Positions 7,720-15,145 of a DNA stretch of 26,378 bases are shown piece by piece. Below the pieces are notes generated by a model. It made no database searches and was not told the DNA's origin. It worked only from the letters and a program-made list of their open reading frames with translations. This DNA comes from Chloroflexota bacterium (GTDB taxonomy: Bacteria > Chloroflexota > Limnocylindria > QHBO01). Each line of letters starts with the position of its first letter. Position 1 is the first letter of the stretch. The stretch spans positions 1 through 26,378 of the forward strand of contig JAOUHE010000007.1 in assembly GCA_029865285.1 (NCBI GenBank), given 5' to 3'. The translations under genes and the position numbers were made by a program.

Positions 7720-8772
7720 TTGCGCATTCTGGTCGTCGGCGGCGCCGGCTTCATCGGCTCGACGAGCGTAGAGACGTTCGTCGACGCCGGACACGACGTG
7801 ACCGTGTACGACGACCTTTCGACCGGTCATGCGTCTGCGGTGGTCCGGCCCGCCAGGCTGGTCCGCGGCCAGATGGAGGATCGAGCGCACCTGACCCGCG
7901 TCCTGCGCGATGAGCGGATCGAGGCGGTGCTGCACTGCGCCGCGAAGTCGCTCGTCGGCCAGAGCCTCCTCGACCCCGGCCTCTACTACCGCAACAACGT
8001 GGGCGGCGGCGTCTCGCTGCTGGACGCGATGCATGCCGCCGGCGTCACCCGGCTCGTCTTCTCCTCGACCGCCGCCGTCTACGGTGAGCCGCGCCGCGTC
8101 CCCATCGCGGAAGCTGATCGGACCGAACCGATCAACCCGTACGGTGCCACCAAACTCGCCTTTGAAGGGGCGATGCGCTGGTTCGCGGCCAGCCACGACT
8201 TCCAGGCGATCAGCCTGCGCTACTTCAACGTGGCGGGTTCCACGGAGCGAAACGGCGAGGACCACGATCCGGAGACGCACCTGATGCCGCTGGTGCTGCG
8301 AGTCGCCGCGGGCGAGGCGACCCACGTCCAGATCTTCGGCCAGGATTACCCGACCCCCGACGGCACCTGCATCCGCGACTTCATCCACGTCCGCGACCTC
8401 GCCGCCGCCCACCTGCTGGCGCTCGAGGCGACCAGTGAGGGCGACCCCTCGTTCGAGGTCTACAACCTCGGTTCCGCCGCAGGCTTCAGCGTGCGAGAGG
8501 TCGTCGAAGCGGCCCGCAAGGTGACGGGGCGCGCCATCCCGGCGCGCGTCGTGAAACGCCGCAGCGGGGACCCGCCGGTCCTGGTTGCGTCATCGCGCCG
8601 GGCTCGCCGCGAGCTTGGCTGGCAGCCGCAGCATTCAAAGTTGGAGCAGATGCTGGCCGATGCCTGGGCGTGGAAGCTGACGCACCCGACGGGCTACTCC
8701 CGTCCGCAGCGGACCGATGGAACTCCCGTCGACCGATCGACCCCTCGGCCAGGGACCCCCGCGCCCGCCTAG
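7720..8772 (+). CDS. galE: UDP-glucose 4-epimerase (extended SDR)
   Basis: 350 aa from TTG 7720, with AGGAGAGG eight nt upstream. It interconverts UDP-glucose and UDP-galactose with tightly bound NAD, feeding cell-surface sugars. Seen are the NAD motif GGAGFIGS at about 7-14, the DDLST segment, and the serine of VFSSTAAVYG. The catalytic Tyr-x3-Lys is in NPYGATK, followed by SLRYFNVAG, DYPTPDGTCIRDFIHV and the C-terminal NLGSAAGFSVREVVEA block, all diagnostic for GalE. About 25 Pro/Arg-rich residues extend beyond the usual end. The stop codon is shared, as the palindrome CTAG, with the facing fur gene. Specificity for UDP-GlcNAc instead cannot be ruled out. Confidence 0.93.
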   Translation: MRILVVGGAGFIGSTSVETFVDAGHDVTVYDDLSTGHASAVVRPARLVRGQMEDRAHLTRVLRDERIEAVLHCAAKSLVGQSLLDPGLYYRNNVGGGVSLLDAMHAAGVTRLVFSSTAAVYGEPRRVPIAEADRTEPINPYGATKLAFEGAMRWFAASHDFQAISLRYFNVAGSTERNGEDHDPETHLMPLVLRVAAGEATHVQIFGQDYPTPDGTCIRDFIHVRDLAAAHLLALEATSEGDPSFEVYNLGSAAGFSVREVVEAARKVTGRAIPARVVKRRSGDPPVLVASSRRARRELGWQPQHSKLEQMLADAWAWKLTHPTGYSRPQRTDGTPVDRSTPRPGTPAPA

Positions 8773-9206
8773 CCGGCCACGCGTGCGCAGTCGGCGCAGC
8801 GACCGTAGAAGTCGAGGCGCGCGTCGTCGATGACGAAGCCGCGCTCATCGGCCAGGCGTTGCGCCATCGGTCGCACGAACGACTCGCCGATCTCCTCCAC
8901 CTTGCCGCAGGTGCGACACGACAGGTGATGGTGGTGCTCCGGCTCGCACGCCACATAGGCCGACACGTGCCCGTCGAGCTCCAATCGGCGCGCGACGCCG
9001 GCGCCGACCAGGGCGTCAAGGCTGCGGAACACGGTCGCGCGTCCGATCCCGCGGCGCCGTCCGGCGGCGCTCCATACCTCCTCGGCGGTCAACTGGCGGC
9101 CCGCCGAGATGAGCGCCTCGGCGATCCGCAGACGATGCGGCGTCGGGCGCTCGCCGCCGGCGCGCAGGCGCTCGGCCACGCCGGTCGCTCCGGTCGCTCC
9201 GGTCAC
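8769..9206 (-). CDS. Fur-family metal-responsive regulator (Zur-type possible)
   Basis: 145 aa. Winged-helix domain (about 12-80): RPTPHRLRIAEALISAGRQLTAEEVWSAA and GIGRATVFRSLDALVGAGVARRLEL. A dimerization domain follows, with the metal-binding stretch EPEHHHHLSCRTCGKVEEI and a second Cys pair, CADC, near the end, so a structural Cys4 zinc site is expected. Fur proteins repress metal uptake genes when loaded with Fe, Zn or Mn. Coupling to a ZIP transporter (GTGA overlap) suggests zinc sensing, by inference only. The start region is a 9-nt tandem repeat coding Thr-Gly-Ala. The GTG at 9179 has GGAG 8 nt upstream and is a good alternative start that would omit the repeat. Confidence 0.88.
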   Translation of the reverse strand: MTGATGATGVAERLRAGGERPTPHRLRIAEALISAGRQLTAEEVWSAAGRRRGIGRATVFRSLDALVGAGVARRLELDGHVSAYVACEPEHHHHLSCRTCGKVEEIGESFVRPMAQRLADERGFVIDDARLDFYGRCADCARVAG

Positions 9207-9973
9207 CCGATCGTCCCGACCACGCCGGCGAAGTACGAGAAGCCATAGATCGCCGCCACGCCGGCAAGCGTCGCGACCACGATCCAGCGCGATCGGTCGG
9301 AGCGGTGCGCCTCCGGCAGGAGCTCCGCCGCCCCGATGTAGAGGAAGAAGCCGGCGAAGACGGCCAGCATCCCACCGAGCACCTGACCGGGGATCGGCAG
9401 CGCCAGGCCCAGCAGCACCCCGAGCACCGGTGCGACGGCCACGACGCTGACCCAGCGGTAGGCGACCGATATCGGCGTCCGCGAGGCGAGCAGCAGGCTG
9501 ACGATCCCGATCCCGTCGCTGAAGCGGTGCACGATCACCACGGCACCGATCACCAGCCCGATGCCTCCCCCGACGGCCAGCGCTGCCGCGACGGCGACAC
9601 CGTCCAGGAAGCTGTGCAGGCTCATCCCTGACGCTCCGATGATGCCGACGTGGCGGTGCGCGGCGTCCTCGTGGTCGAGCTCGGTCGCCGTCTCGTGACC
9701 GACGTGCAGCGTGGTCAGCTTCTCGATCGCGTAGAAGAGGAGGAAGCCGACCGCCGTGAAGACCATCGCCAGGTCGAGCGAGCCGAGCTGCTCCACCGAC
9801 TCGGGGATCAGGTCGAAATAGGCTGCCCCGATCCGGATCCCGGCCCCCACGGCGATGATCACGCCGACCGAGGCCGTGGCACGCAGCGCCAGGAGTCCAC
9901 CCGCCAGGGCGGAGAGCAGCGCGCCGACCGAGACGAGGATGGCTGTAAGGCCCATGTTGAGACTCAGTATCAT
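9203..9973 (-). CDS. ZIP-family divalent metal transporter
   Basis: 256 aa, about eight hydrophobic segments. It moves Zn2+ or other divalent metals across the inner membrane. A His-rich loop (GHETATELDHEDAAHRH) lies between the third and fourth segments. TM4 carries HSFLDG and TM5 HRFSDG, where many ZIPs have HNxPEG and HxxPEG. The metal-ligand histidines are kept, but Glu is replaced by Asp in both. The gene is translationally coupled to the Fur-family regulator downstream. Its -10-like GATACT (9966-9971, minus strand) lies inside codons 1-3 of the longest frame. If that box is used, translation would begin at the seventh codon, the ATG at 9955 (250 aa). No Shine-Dalgarno is seen for either start. 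Confidence 0.88.
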   Translation of the reverse strand: MILSLNMGLTAILVSVGALLSALAGGLLALRATASVGVIIAVGAGIRIGAAYFDLIPESVEQLGSLDLAMVFTAVGFLLFYAIEKLTTLHVGHETATELDHEDAAHRHVGIIGASGMSLHSFLDGVAVAAALAVGGGIGLVIGAVVIVHRFSDGIGIVSLLLASRTPISVAYRWVSVVAVAPVLGVLLGLALPIPGQVLGGMLAVFAGFFLYIGAAELLPEAHRSDRSRWIVVATLAGVAAIYGFSYFAGVVGTIG

Positions 9974-10006
9974 CTAGGCAGGAGCGGGTCGTCAATCCTC
10001 TCGTGG

Positions 10007-10012
10007 TAGCAT
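10007..10012 (+). promoter_or_regulatory. Likely -10 box of the DEAD-box helicase gene
   Basis: TAGCAT with TG one base earlier. Transcription near 10019 would give a leader of about 26 nt carrying GGAG (10035-10038). This argues against the upstream in-frame GTG at 10003 as the start of translation. Confidence 0.4.
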
Positions 10013-10044
10013 CACCGTCGAGTTCACCCCCGTTGGAGCCCCGT

Positions 10045-11349
10045 TTGCCAGAAGCTGAATCGCCACCCGCGCGCCGCCGAAACAGAGCGCCGCGCCGCAC
10101 GACCCCGGTCTCCACCGAGTCCGTCGCCCCCGAGTCCGCCACCAGCAACGGCGACGCTCCAGCCACCGACATCGACGCCGAGGCCTCCCCGCTGCTCGCC
10201 GCCGTGCTGGCCGCCCAGCGCAGCCATCGCTTTGGCGAGATCGAGTTGCCGGTCACCATCGCGCGGGCCATCGAGAAGATGGGCTTCCTCACCCCCACCG
10301 AGGTGCAGGCACGCGCCATCGGCCCCCTGCGCGAAGGGAAGGACCTGATCGGCCAGGCGCAGACGGGCACCGGCAAGACTGCCGCCTTCGGCATCCCGAT
10401 CATCGAGAAGATCGACCCGTCGGCTCGCTACGTGCAGGCCCTCGTGCTGACCCCCACCCGCGAGCTGTGCGTGCAGGTGACCGAGGAGATCAACCGGCTC
10501 GGCGAATTCCGCAACGTGACCGCGGTGGCGATCTACGGCGGGTCGAGCATGGACCGCCAGATCACCGCCCTGCACCACGGTGCGCAGATCGTGGTCGGCA
10601 CACCCGGGCGCGTGCTGGACCTGATCCGCCGCGGCGAGCTGCACCTCGGCAGCGTGCAGACGGTCATCCTCGACGAGGCCGACCGGATGCTCGACATGGG
10701 CTTCATCGTTGACGTCGAGACGATCCTGGCGCGCTGTCCGCGGCAGCGGCAGACGGCGCTCTTCAGCGCCACCATGCCCTACGCGATCCTGCGCATCTGC
10801 GATCGATTCATGGACAAGGGCGCCGAACACATCATCGTGCGCCCCGAGATGCGCACCGTCGAGACGGTCCGTCAGCTCGTCTACTTCGTGGCCGAGCAGG
10901 ACAAGGTGGCGACCCTCATGGAGCTGACCGAGACGTTCGGGTTCGATCGGCTGCTCGTCTTCCGACACACCCAGATCGGGGTCGACCGATTGACCGCGAC
11001 CCTCTCCCGCAAGGGCCGAAACGTGGCGGCGCTCCACGGCGGGCTCTCGCAGCGAGAGCGCGATCGGACGCTGGCCGACTTCAAGTCGGGGAAGATCCAG
11101 TACCTCATTGCGACCAACGTGGCGTCGCGCGGCCTGGACATCGCCGACCTGCCGTTCGTCCTCAACTACGACATCCCGGAGGACGCCGAGACGTACGTGC
11201 ACCGCATCGGGCGCACCGCGCGTGCCGGCCGCACCGGGACCGCCATCAGCCTCATCGGCGAGTGGGACATCGCCGCCTGGGAGCAGATTCGCACCCAGGT
11301 CGGGGCCGAGATCGAAGAGGGGCAGCTCCGACTCTACGATCGGCGCTGA
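10045..11349 (+). CDS. DEAD-box ATP-dependent RNA helicase
   Basis: 434 aa from TTG 10045, with GGAG six nt upstream. It unwinds or remodels RNA with ATP; bacterial members act in ribosome assembly, cold adaptation and mRNA decay. Motifs in order: the Q-motif region GFLTPTEVQARAIGPL, motif I AQTGTGKT (about 106-113), Ia PTREL, Ib TPGR, motif II DEAD (about 210-213), motif III SAT, GLDI with ASRG in motif V, and motif VI HRIGRTARAG. The N-terminal about 50 residues are Pro/Arg/Ala-rich and disordered-looking. There is no long basic C-terminal tail and no RNA-recognition domain, so the specific role is unknown. The ligase-fold and endonuclease III genes follow on the same strand. Confidence 0.95.
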   Translation: MPEAESPPARRRNRAPRRTTPVSTESVAPESATSNGDAPATDIDAEASPLLAAVLAAQRSHRFGEIELPVTIARAIEKMGFLTPTEVQARAIGPLREGKDLIGQAQTGTGKTAAFGIPIIEKIDPSARYVQALVLTPTRELCVQVTEEINRLGEFRNVTAVAIYGGSSMDRQITALHHGAQIVVGTPGRVLDLIRRGELHLGSVQTVILDEADRMLDMGFIVDVETILARCPRQRQTALFSATMPYAILRICDRFMDKGAEHIIVRPEMRTVETVRQLVYFVAEQDKVATLMELTETFGFDRLLVFRHTQIGVDRLTATLSRKGRNVAALHGGLSQRERDRTLADFKSGKIQYLIATNVASRGLDIADLPFVLNYDIPEDAETYVHRIGRTARAGRTGTAISLIGEWDIAAWEQIRTQVGAEIEEGQLRLYDRR

Positions 11350-11370
11350 ACGTTTCGGCTCGCCCCACGC

Positions 11371-11376
11371 TAGGCT
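11371..11376 (+). promoter_or_regulatory. Possible -10 box of the ligase-fold gene
   Basis: TAGGCT ends 8 nt before the ATG at 11385, which has no Shine-Dalgarno. This suggests a leaderless or near-leaderless transcript. Confidence 0.35.
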
Positions 11377-11384
11377 TCATCGGC

Positions 11385-12071
11385 ATGCCTGATCCCGACG
11401 CCGTCCTGCCCCAGCTGGCCACCTACGCCGCCGTCGTCATCACCAGCGTCGAGTGGCTCTTCGAGCCCTACTGGTCCGGCGATCGCTTGATTGCACGCCT
11501 GCACGGCGGTCGGGTCACCCTGACCGATGCGGCCGGCGAGCCCGTCGGCCCCGAGTTCGCCGAAGCCGCTGAGCAACTAGCCCTCGCAATAGACGCCGAT
11601 GCCGCGGTGATCGACGGGGTATGGACCGCCCAGCCGTTCGTCGGTGACGGGAGCAGCGCGCGGCGCCTGGCCGAGACGCTCGCCGAGGAGGGGCGCGCGG
11701 AGGAGGTGCCGGACCCGGAGGAACTCGAGACCCGGCGCGCATTCGTGGCATTTGACCTCGTGGAGCTCGATGGGAAGTCGCTTGCCGACGTCCCATACCA
11801 GGAGCGGCGCAGGCTGCTCGCATCGGTCCTGGCGGAAAACGTGCGCGTCCGGATCTCGCCCGCGGTGAAGCAGCCGCTCGCGCCCTGGCTCCACGCGTGG
11901 CGCGGCAACGGATTCACCCACTACGTCGCCAAGCACGCGAACTCTCGCTACCGGCCCGGCGAGCGGGTCGAGGATTGGCTCATCGTCTCGGCCGCTGCGG
12001 AGCGCGGCCCCACGATGGTTGGGCGCATGTTCGGCCAGCGGCCGCGGAAGCTGCGCCGGATCGAGGATTGA
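11385..12071 (+). CDS. DNA-ligase-fold protein with all catalytic residues lost
   Basis: 228 aa, about the size of an ATP-dependent ligase adenylation domain. Seen: LFEPYWSGDRLIARLHGGRVTLTDAAG, which aligns with motif I and its surroundings (EPKxDGxRxxA...). The nucleotide-accepting Lys is Tyr29, and the following Asp is Ser31. Motif III VIDGE is VIDGV (Glu lost). FDLVELDGKSL and ERRRLLASVL match the conserved segment after it. Motif IV EG is Asn175-Gly176. VAKHANSRYRPGERVEDWLIV matches the end of the domain, but the motif V lysines are Ile200 and Ser202. The fold therefore looks kept while adenylation should be impossible. There is no OB-fold domain. The stop overlaps the endonuclease III start (TTGA), so the two are coupled. 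A scaffold or DNA-binding role is a guess. Confidence 0.72.
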   Translation: MPDPDAVLPQLATYAAVVITSVEWLFEPYWSGDRLIARLHGGRVTLTDAAGEPVGPEFAEAAEQLALAIDADAAVIDGVWTAQPFVGDGSSARRLAETLAEEGRAEEVPDPEELETRRAFVAFDLVELDGKSLADVPYQERRRLLASVLAENVRVRISPAVKQPLAPWLHAWRGNGFTHYVAKHANSRYRPGERVEDWLIVSAAAERGPTMVGRMFGQRPRKLRRIED

Positions 12072-12907
12072 CCCGGGCGGCCGCTCCCCGATCACGCCCG
12101 AGCCCGCGGAAGCTCGCCGCTGACCGGCGCGCCCGGCGCACACTCGCAGCGGCGGTGCTGGATCGGCTCGGCGAGCGCTACGAGCATCCGCGCTGGAGTG
12201 GGCCGCGGCTCGATGCAACGGCCGAACTGGTGCTCACCATTCTGTCGCAGAACACGGCCGACATGAACTCATTCCGCGCCTTCACCGCGCTCCGCGCGCG
12301 GTACCCGTCGTGGGATGCGGTGCTCTCCGCCCCGACAGATGAGCTGATCGAGGTGATCCGCCCCGGTGGTCTGGCACCGACCAAGGGGCCGCGCATCCAG
12401 ACGGTGCTGGCCGAGGTCCACGCGGAGACCGGCGGCACCTGGGACCTCTCGTTCCTGGGCGAGCGACCGCTCGAGCAGGCGCGAGACTGGCTCGTCTCCC
12501 TGCCAGGGATCGGACGCAAGACGGCGGCGATCATCCTGCTCTTCAATTTCGGTCGTCCGGCCCTGCCGGTGGATACCCACGTCCACCGCGTGGCGCTGCG
12601 GCTCGGGCTGCTCCCCCCGAAGACCGATGTGCTGCGAGCTCACGACCTGCTCGAGGAGGCGCTCCGGGACGAGGAGATGTATCCGTTTCACGTGGAGCTG
12701 ATCCGCCATGGTCGCGACACCTGTCGCGCCCCGCGGCCGATCTGCGGCCTCTGCCCGCTGACCGATCTGTGCCCCCACTACGCGCAGGTACTCAGGGGCA
12801 GGGCGGCGGCCGCGCCCGTGCCTCGCCAGCTGCCCGATGCTGGAGCCGAACCGCGCTACCACGATGAACTCATCCACGGGTGGGCGCCGCCCGAGGCTCG
12901 CGGCTGA
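12068..12907 (+). CDS. nth: Endonuclease III-type DNA glycosylase with [4Fe-4S] cluster
   Basis: 279 aa from TTG 12068, overlapping the previous stop by 4 nt. Base-excision repair glycosylase/AP-lyase. Seen are LSQNTADMNSFRAF, the helix-hairpin-helix LPGIGRKTA with catalytic Lys151, and the catalytic Asp169 in VDTHVHRV. The spacing of 18 is exactly that of Lys120-Asp138 in E. coli Nth. The iron-sulfur ligands are C-x6-C-x2-C-x5-C, starting in DTCRAP and ending in TDLC. It is longer than E. coli Nth (211 aa), with about 45 extra N-terminal and 30 C-terminal residues. The substrate could be oxidized pyrimidines or, as in some relatives of this SQNT type, mismatched thymine or uracil. Transcription ends at the hairpin at 12936-12959. 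Confidence 0.9.
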   Translation: MTRAAAPRSRPSPRKLAADRRARRTLAAAVLDRLGERYEHPRWSGPRLDATAELVLTILSQNTADMNSFRAFTALRARYPSWDAVLSAPTDELIEVIRPGGLAPTKGPRIQTVLAEVHAETGGTWDLSFLGERPLEQARDWLVSLPGIGRKTAAIILLFNFGRPALPVDTHVHRVALRLGLLPPKTDVLRAHDLLEEALRDEEMYPFHVELIRHGRDTCRAPRPICGLCPLTDLCPHYAQVLRGRAAAAPVPRQLPDAGAEPRYHDELIHGWAPPEARG

Positions 12908-12935
12908 TCACGCCGCCCGAAGGGCCGGCAAACGA

Positions 12936-12959
12936 ACAGGCCGCCTCGCGGCGGCCTGT
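12936..12959. terminator. Bidirectional hairpin terminator between convergent genes
   Basis: A perfect 10-bp stem, ACAGGCCGCC / GGCGGCCTGT, with a TCGC loop. It lies 28 nt after the nth stop and 21 nt past the facing DUF4332 gene stop. There is no T-run on either side, so it may act as a hairpin-only or processing/stabilizing element. Confidence 0.75.
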
Positions 12960-12980
12960 CTGGGAAGGGACCGTCGGCGC

Positions 12981-13382
12981 CTAGTGCTCGACGACCTTCT
13001 TCATGGTCTTGGCCTGCGCGATCCAGCCTGCCACCACCTTCTCGGAGGGCACGCGCCGCACGGTATTGCGTGCCGCATCGAGCTCGCTGAAGGTCTTGGC
13101 AAGGTTCGCCGCATTACGCTGCGCGAGCTCGGACGGCGAGTCGACGCCGGCCGCCTCCAGCAGGTCCGAATACTCGTTGCCGACGCCTCGGATGCGCATG
13201 AGGTCGGCGTGGTTCGTCCACTCCAGGATCAGCTTCTCGCTGATGCCGGTGGACGCGGCGAGTGACTCGCGCCCCTTCTTCTTGGCGGCCACGGCGAGCA
13301 GCTCATCGGTGGTACCGACACCGGCTTTCCCGAGCTTCTCGCTGTAGGCAGGGCCGACGCCCTCAATGTCCGCAATCTTCAA
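12981..13382 (-). CDS. DUF4332 double helix-hairpin-helix protein
   Basis: 133 aa from the TTG at 13382, which has AGGAGG seven nt upstream; the frame is open back to a GTG at 13403 within the leader. Two helix-hairpin-helix units are visible: IADIEGVGPAYSEKLGKAGVGTTDELL near the start and LMRIRGVGNEYSDLLEAAGVDSPSEL in the middle. Each has the GxG turn typical of non-specific DNA-backbone binding, joined by ILEWTNHADL. This matches DUF4332. Function is unknown, and DNA binding is inference from the motif. It follows the HerA-like gene on the same strand, with a TACAAT (13440-13445, minus strand) between them that may be its own promoter. Confidence 0.85.
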   Translation of the reverse strand: MKIADIEGVGPAYSEKLGKAGVGTTDELLAVAAKKKGRESLAASTGISEKLILEWTNHADLMRIRGVGNEYSDLLEAAGVDSPSELAQRNAANLAKTFSELDAARNTVRRVPSEKVVAGWIAQAKTMKKVVEH

Positions 13383-13439
13383 GACGAGTCCTCCTTCGGG
13401 CACGCGCGTCTGCTGTTTCGCGACGCGGTCTAGGGGTCA

Positions 13440-13445
13440 ATTGTA
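13440..13445 (-). promoter_or_regulatory. Possible -10 box of the DUF4332 gene
   Basis: TACAAT on the minus strand, just after the HerA-like stop. It would give a leader of about 50 nt ending in the AGGAGG before TTG 13382. No convincing -35. Confidence 0.35.
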
Positions 13446-13454
13446 CCGACCTCG

Positions 13455-15023
13455 TCACTTCTTGCCACCAAGCCCCTTGATGATTCCGCGGAGGATCGTG
13501 TTGAAGGTTCCGCTGCGGGTGAATCGCGCCCCCTCCTTCGCGACATCGCCCCAGTCCAAGCCGCCCTTCTCCGGTGGCCGCGTCGATCGTTTGCCGCCTG
13601 TTCCCGGCGCGGCGGGCCCGCCCGCCGACTCGGTCTCGGCGGCCGCGTTGGCGGCGGTCTCCGCCGTTGCGGCCTGCTGGGCGAGCATCTCCTTTGCGGT
13701 GGTGGCATCGATGTCGGTCGCGTAGCGGGCCGCGATCAGCGAGGACGACACCGCACGGTTGAAGAGCGCGGGGTCGAGCTGTGCCATGAGCGACATCGGT
13801 GGCCGCATCATGGTCCGCACGGTGGGCATCGGGATCCCCTTCGGATTGAGCGCCGTGATCAGCGCTTCACCGGTCCCGAGTTGGGTGAGTTCCTGCTCGA
13901 CGTCGTAGAACTCGCTCGTCGGGAATGTGCGGGCGGTGGCCCGAACGACAGCGAGATCCTCCGGCGTGAACGCGCGGAGCGCGTGCTGCACACGATTTCC
14001 AAGCTGGCCCAGCACTTCGGCAGGGACATCGGTCGGCGCGTGCGTCACGAAGTACACCCCAACGCCTTTCGAGCGGATCAGTCGCGCGACCAGTTCGATC
14101 TGCTGGAGGAATGTCTTGTTGGCGTCGCGGAAGAGCAGGTGCGCCTCGTCGAAGAAGAAGACGAGCTTCGGCTTGTCAATATCGCCGACCTCCGGCAGCG
14201 TGCGATACAGCCTGGCAAGCAGCCACATCATGAAGGTGGAGAAGAGCGCCGGGCGGTCCTGCATATCGGCCAACTCCAGGACGCTCACCATGCCCTGGCC
14301 ATCCGAGGTCGTGCGCAGGAGGTCAGTCACGTCGAACTCGGGAGCGCCAAAGAAGGCGTCGGCATCCTGCTGCTCGAGTTCGACGATCTTGCGGATCATC
14401 ACCCCGACTGTCGCGGTCGCGACGCCGCCGTATTCCTGCATGGCCGTCTTGCCGGCGTCCGAGTCGAGGTGATTGAGGAGCGAGCGCAGGTCGCCGAGAT
14501 CGATCAGCGGAAGCTTCTTGTCCTCGGCGTATTTGAAGGCCAACGCCAGAACGCTCTGCTGCGTCTCGTTCAGCTCGAGCACCTTGGACAGCAGGATCGG
14601 GCCGAACGACTCGACTGAAGCCCGCAGGCGCACGCCCGGCTTGTCGCGGACAAGCGTGAGAAACTCGACGGGGAAGCCGCGCTGCTGGTAGTCGGTGATG
14701 CCGATGGCCTGGACTCGGGCGTCGATCTTGGGATGCGGCGTGCCCGGCGCGCCCAGACCGGAGATGTCCCCCTTGATGTCGCTGATGAAGACCGGCACCC
14801 CGGCGATCGAGAGCTGCTCGGCCATGATCTGCAGGGTCTTGGTCTTGCCCGTGCCGGTGGCCCCGGCAACGAGTCCATGCCGGTTCAGCATGGCCAGCGG
14901 GAAGCGCACGGGCGCGGCTGCGTGGGTGGCGCCCTCGTGCATGCCGGCTCCGAGGCCTACCGAGGGGCCATCGAAGCCGTAGCCGGCGCCTATTGCGGCT
15001 TCAAACGCGTCGGTGTCAGTCAT
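13455..15023 (-). CDS. HerA/YjgR-like (DUF853) P-loop ATPase
   Basis: 522 aa. FtsK-HerA superfamily ATPase: Walker A GATGTGKT at 54-61 after MLNRHGLVAG, then FISDIKGDISGLG, and Walker B KLVFFFDEAH at about 286-295 followed by FVTHAPTDVPAEVLGQLGNRVQHALRAFTPED, the sensor/arginine region of this family. The C-terminal about 80 residues are Ala/Gly/Pro-rich and end in ILRGIIKGLGGKK. It resembles E. coli YjgR, whose role is unknown. HerA relatives form hexameric DNA pumps, often with a NurA nuclease, but no nurA is seen here. ATG 15023 lies exactly 6 nt after a perfect-looking TATACT on the same strand and lacks a Shine-Dalgarno, so its mRNA is probably leaderless. Confidence 0.9.
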   Translation of the reverse strand: MTDTDAFEAAIGAGYGFDGPSVGLGAGMHEGATHAAAPVRFPLAMLNRHGLVAGATGTGKTKTLQIMAEQLSIAGVPVFISDIKGDISGLGAPGTPHPKIDARVQAIGITDYQQRGFPVEFLTLVRDKPGVRLRASVESFGPILLSKVLELNETQQSVLALAFKYAEDKKLPLIDLGDLRSLLNHLDSDAGKTAMQEYGGVATATVGVMIRKIVELEQQDADAFFGAPEFDVTDLLRTTSDGQGMVSVLELADMQDRPALFSTFMMWLLARLYRTLPEVGDIDKPKLVFFFDEAHLLFRDANKTFLQQIELVARLIRSKGVGVYFVTHAPTDVPAEVLGQLGNRVQHALRAFTPEDLAVVRATARTFPTSEFYDVEQELTQLGTGEALITALNPKGIPMPTVRTMMRPPMSLMAQLDPALFNRAVSSSLIAARYATDIDATTAKEMLAQQAATAETAANAAAETESAGGPAAPGTGGKRSTRPPEKGGLDWGDVAKEGARFTRSGTFNTILRGIIKGLGGKK

Positions 15024-15029
15024 GCGTCG

Positions 15030-15035
15030 AGTATA
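15030..15035 (-). promoter_or_regulatory. -10 box for a leaderless HerA-like transcript
   Basis: TATACT on the minus strand, six nt before the ATG at 15023. Transcription is expected at or next to the start codon. Confidence 0.6.
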
Positions 15036-15133
15036 CGGGCGCGCACGGTGAGGCCGAAACTCGATCCATGGCGATGCGGTGCTAGTCGGATTGGCGCGGC
15101 GCGCGGCGCGCGGCGCTCTTATCTGATCGGCCG

Positions 15134-15139
15134 CATACT
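15134..15139 (+). promoter_or_regulatory. -10 box for a leaderless YbjQ-family transcript
   Basis: CATACT, six nt before the ATG at 15146, with no Shine-Dalgarno. It pairs with the facing TATACT to make 15024-15145 a divergent promoter region. Confidence 0.45.
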
Positions 15140-15145
15140 GCTGCC

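Noticed and set aside
9207..10403. Upstream extension of the fur-family frame giving a 544-residue protein
   Set aside because: It runs through the ZIP gene and into the divergent helicase gene; only the last 145 codons match a family, and they start at the GTGA overlap.
11897..12067. Extension of endonuclease III into the ligase-fold gene (57 more codons)
   Set aside because: The added residues are Arg-rich shadow sequence. The TTG at 12068 fits the coupled overlap and the conserved region.
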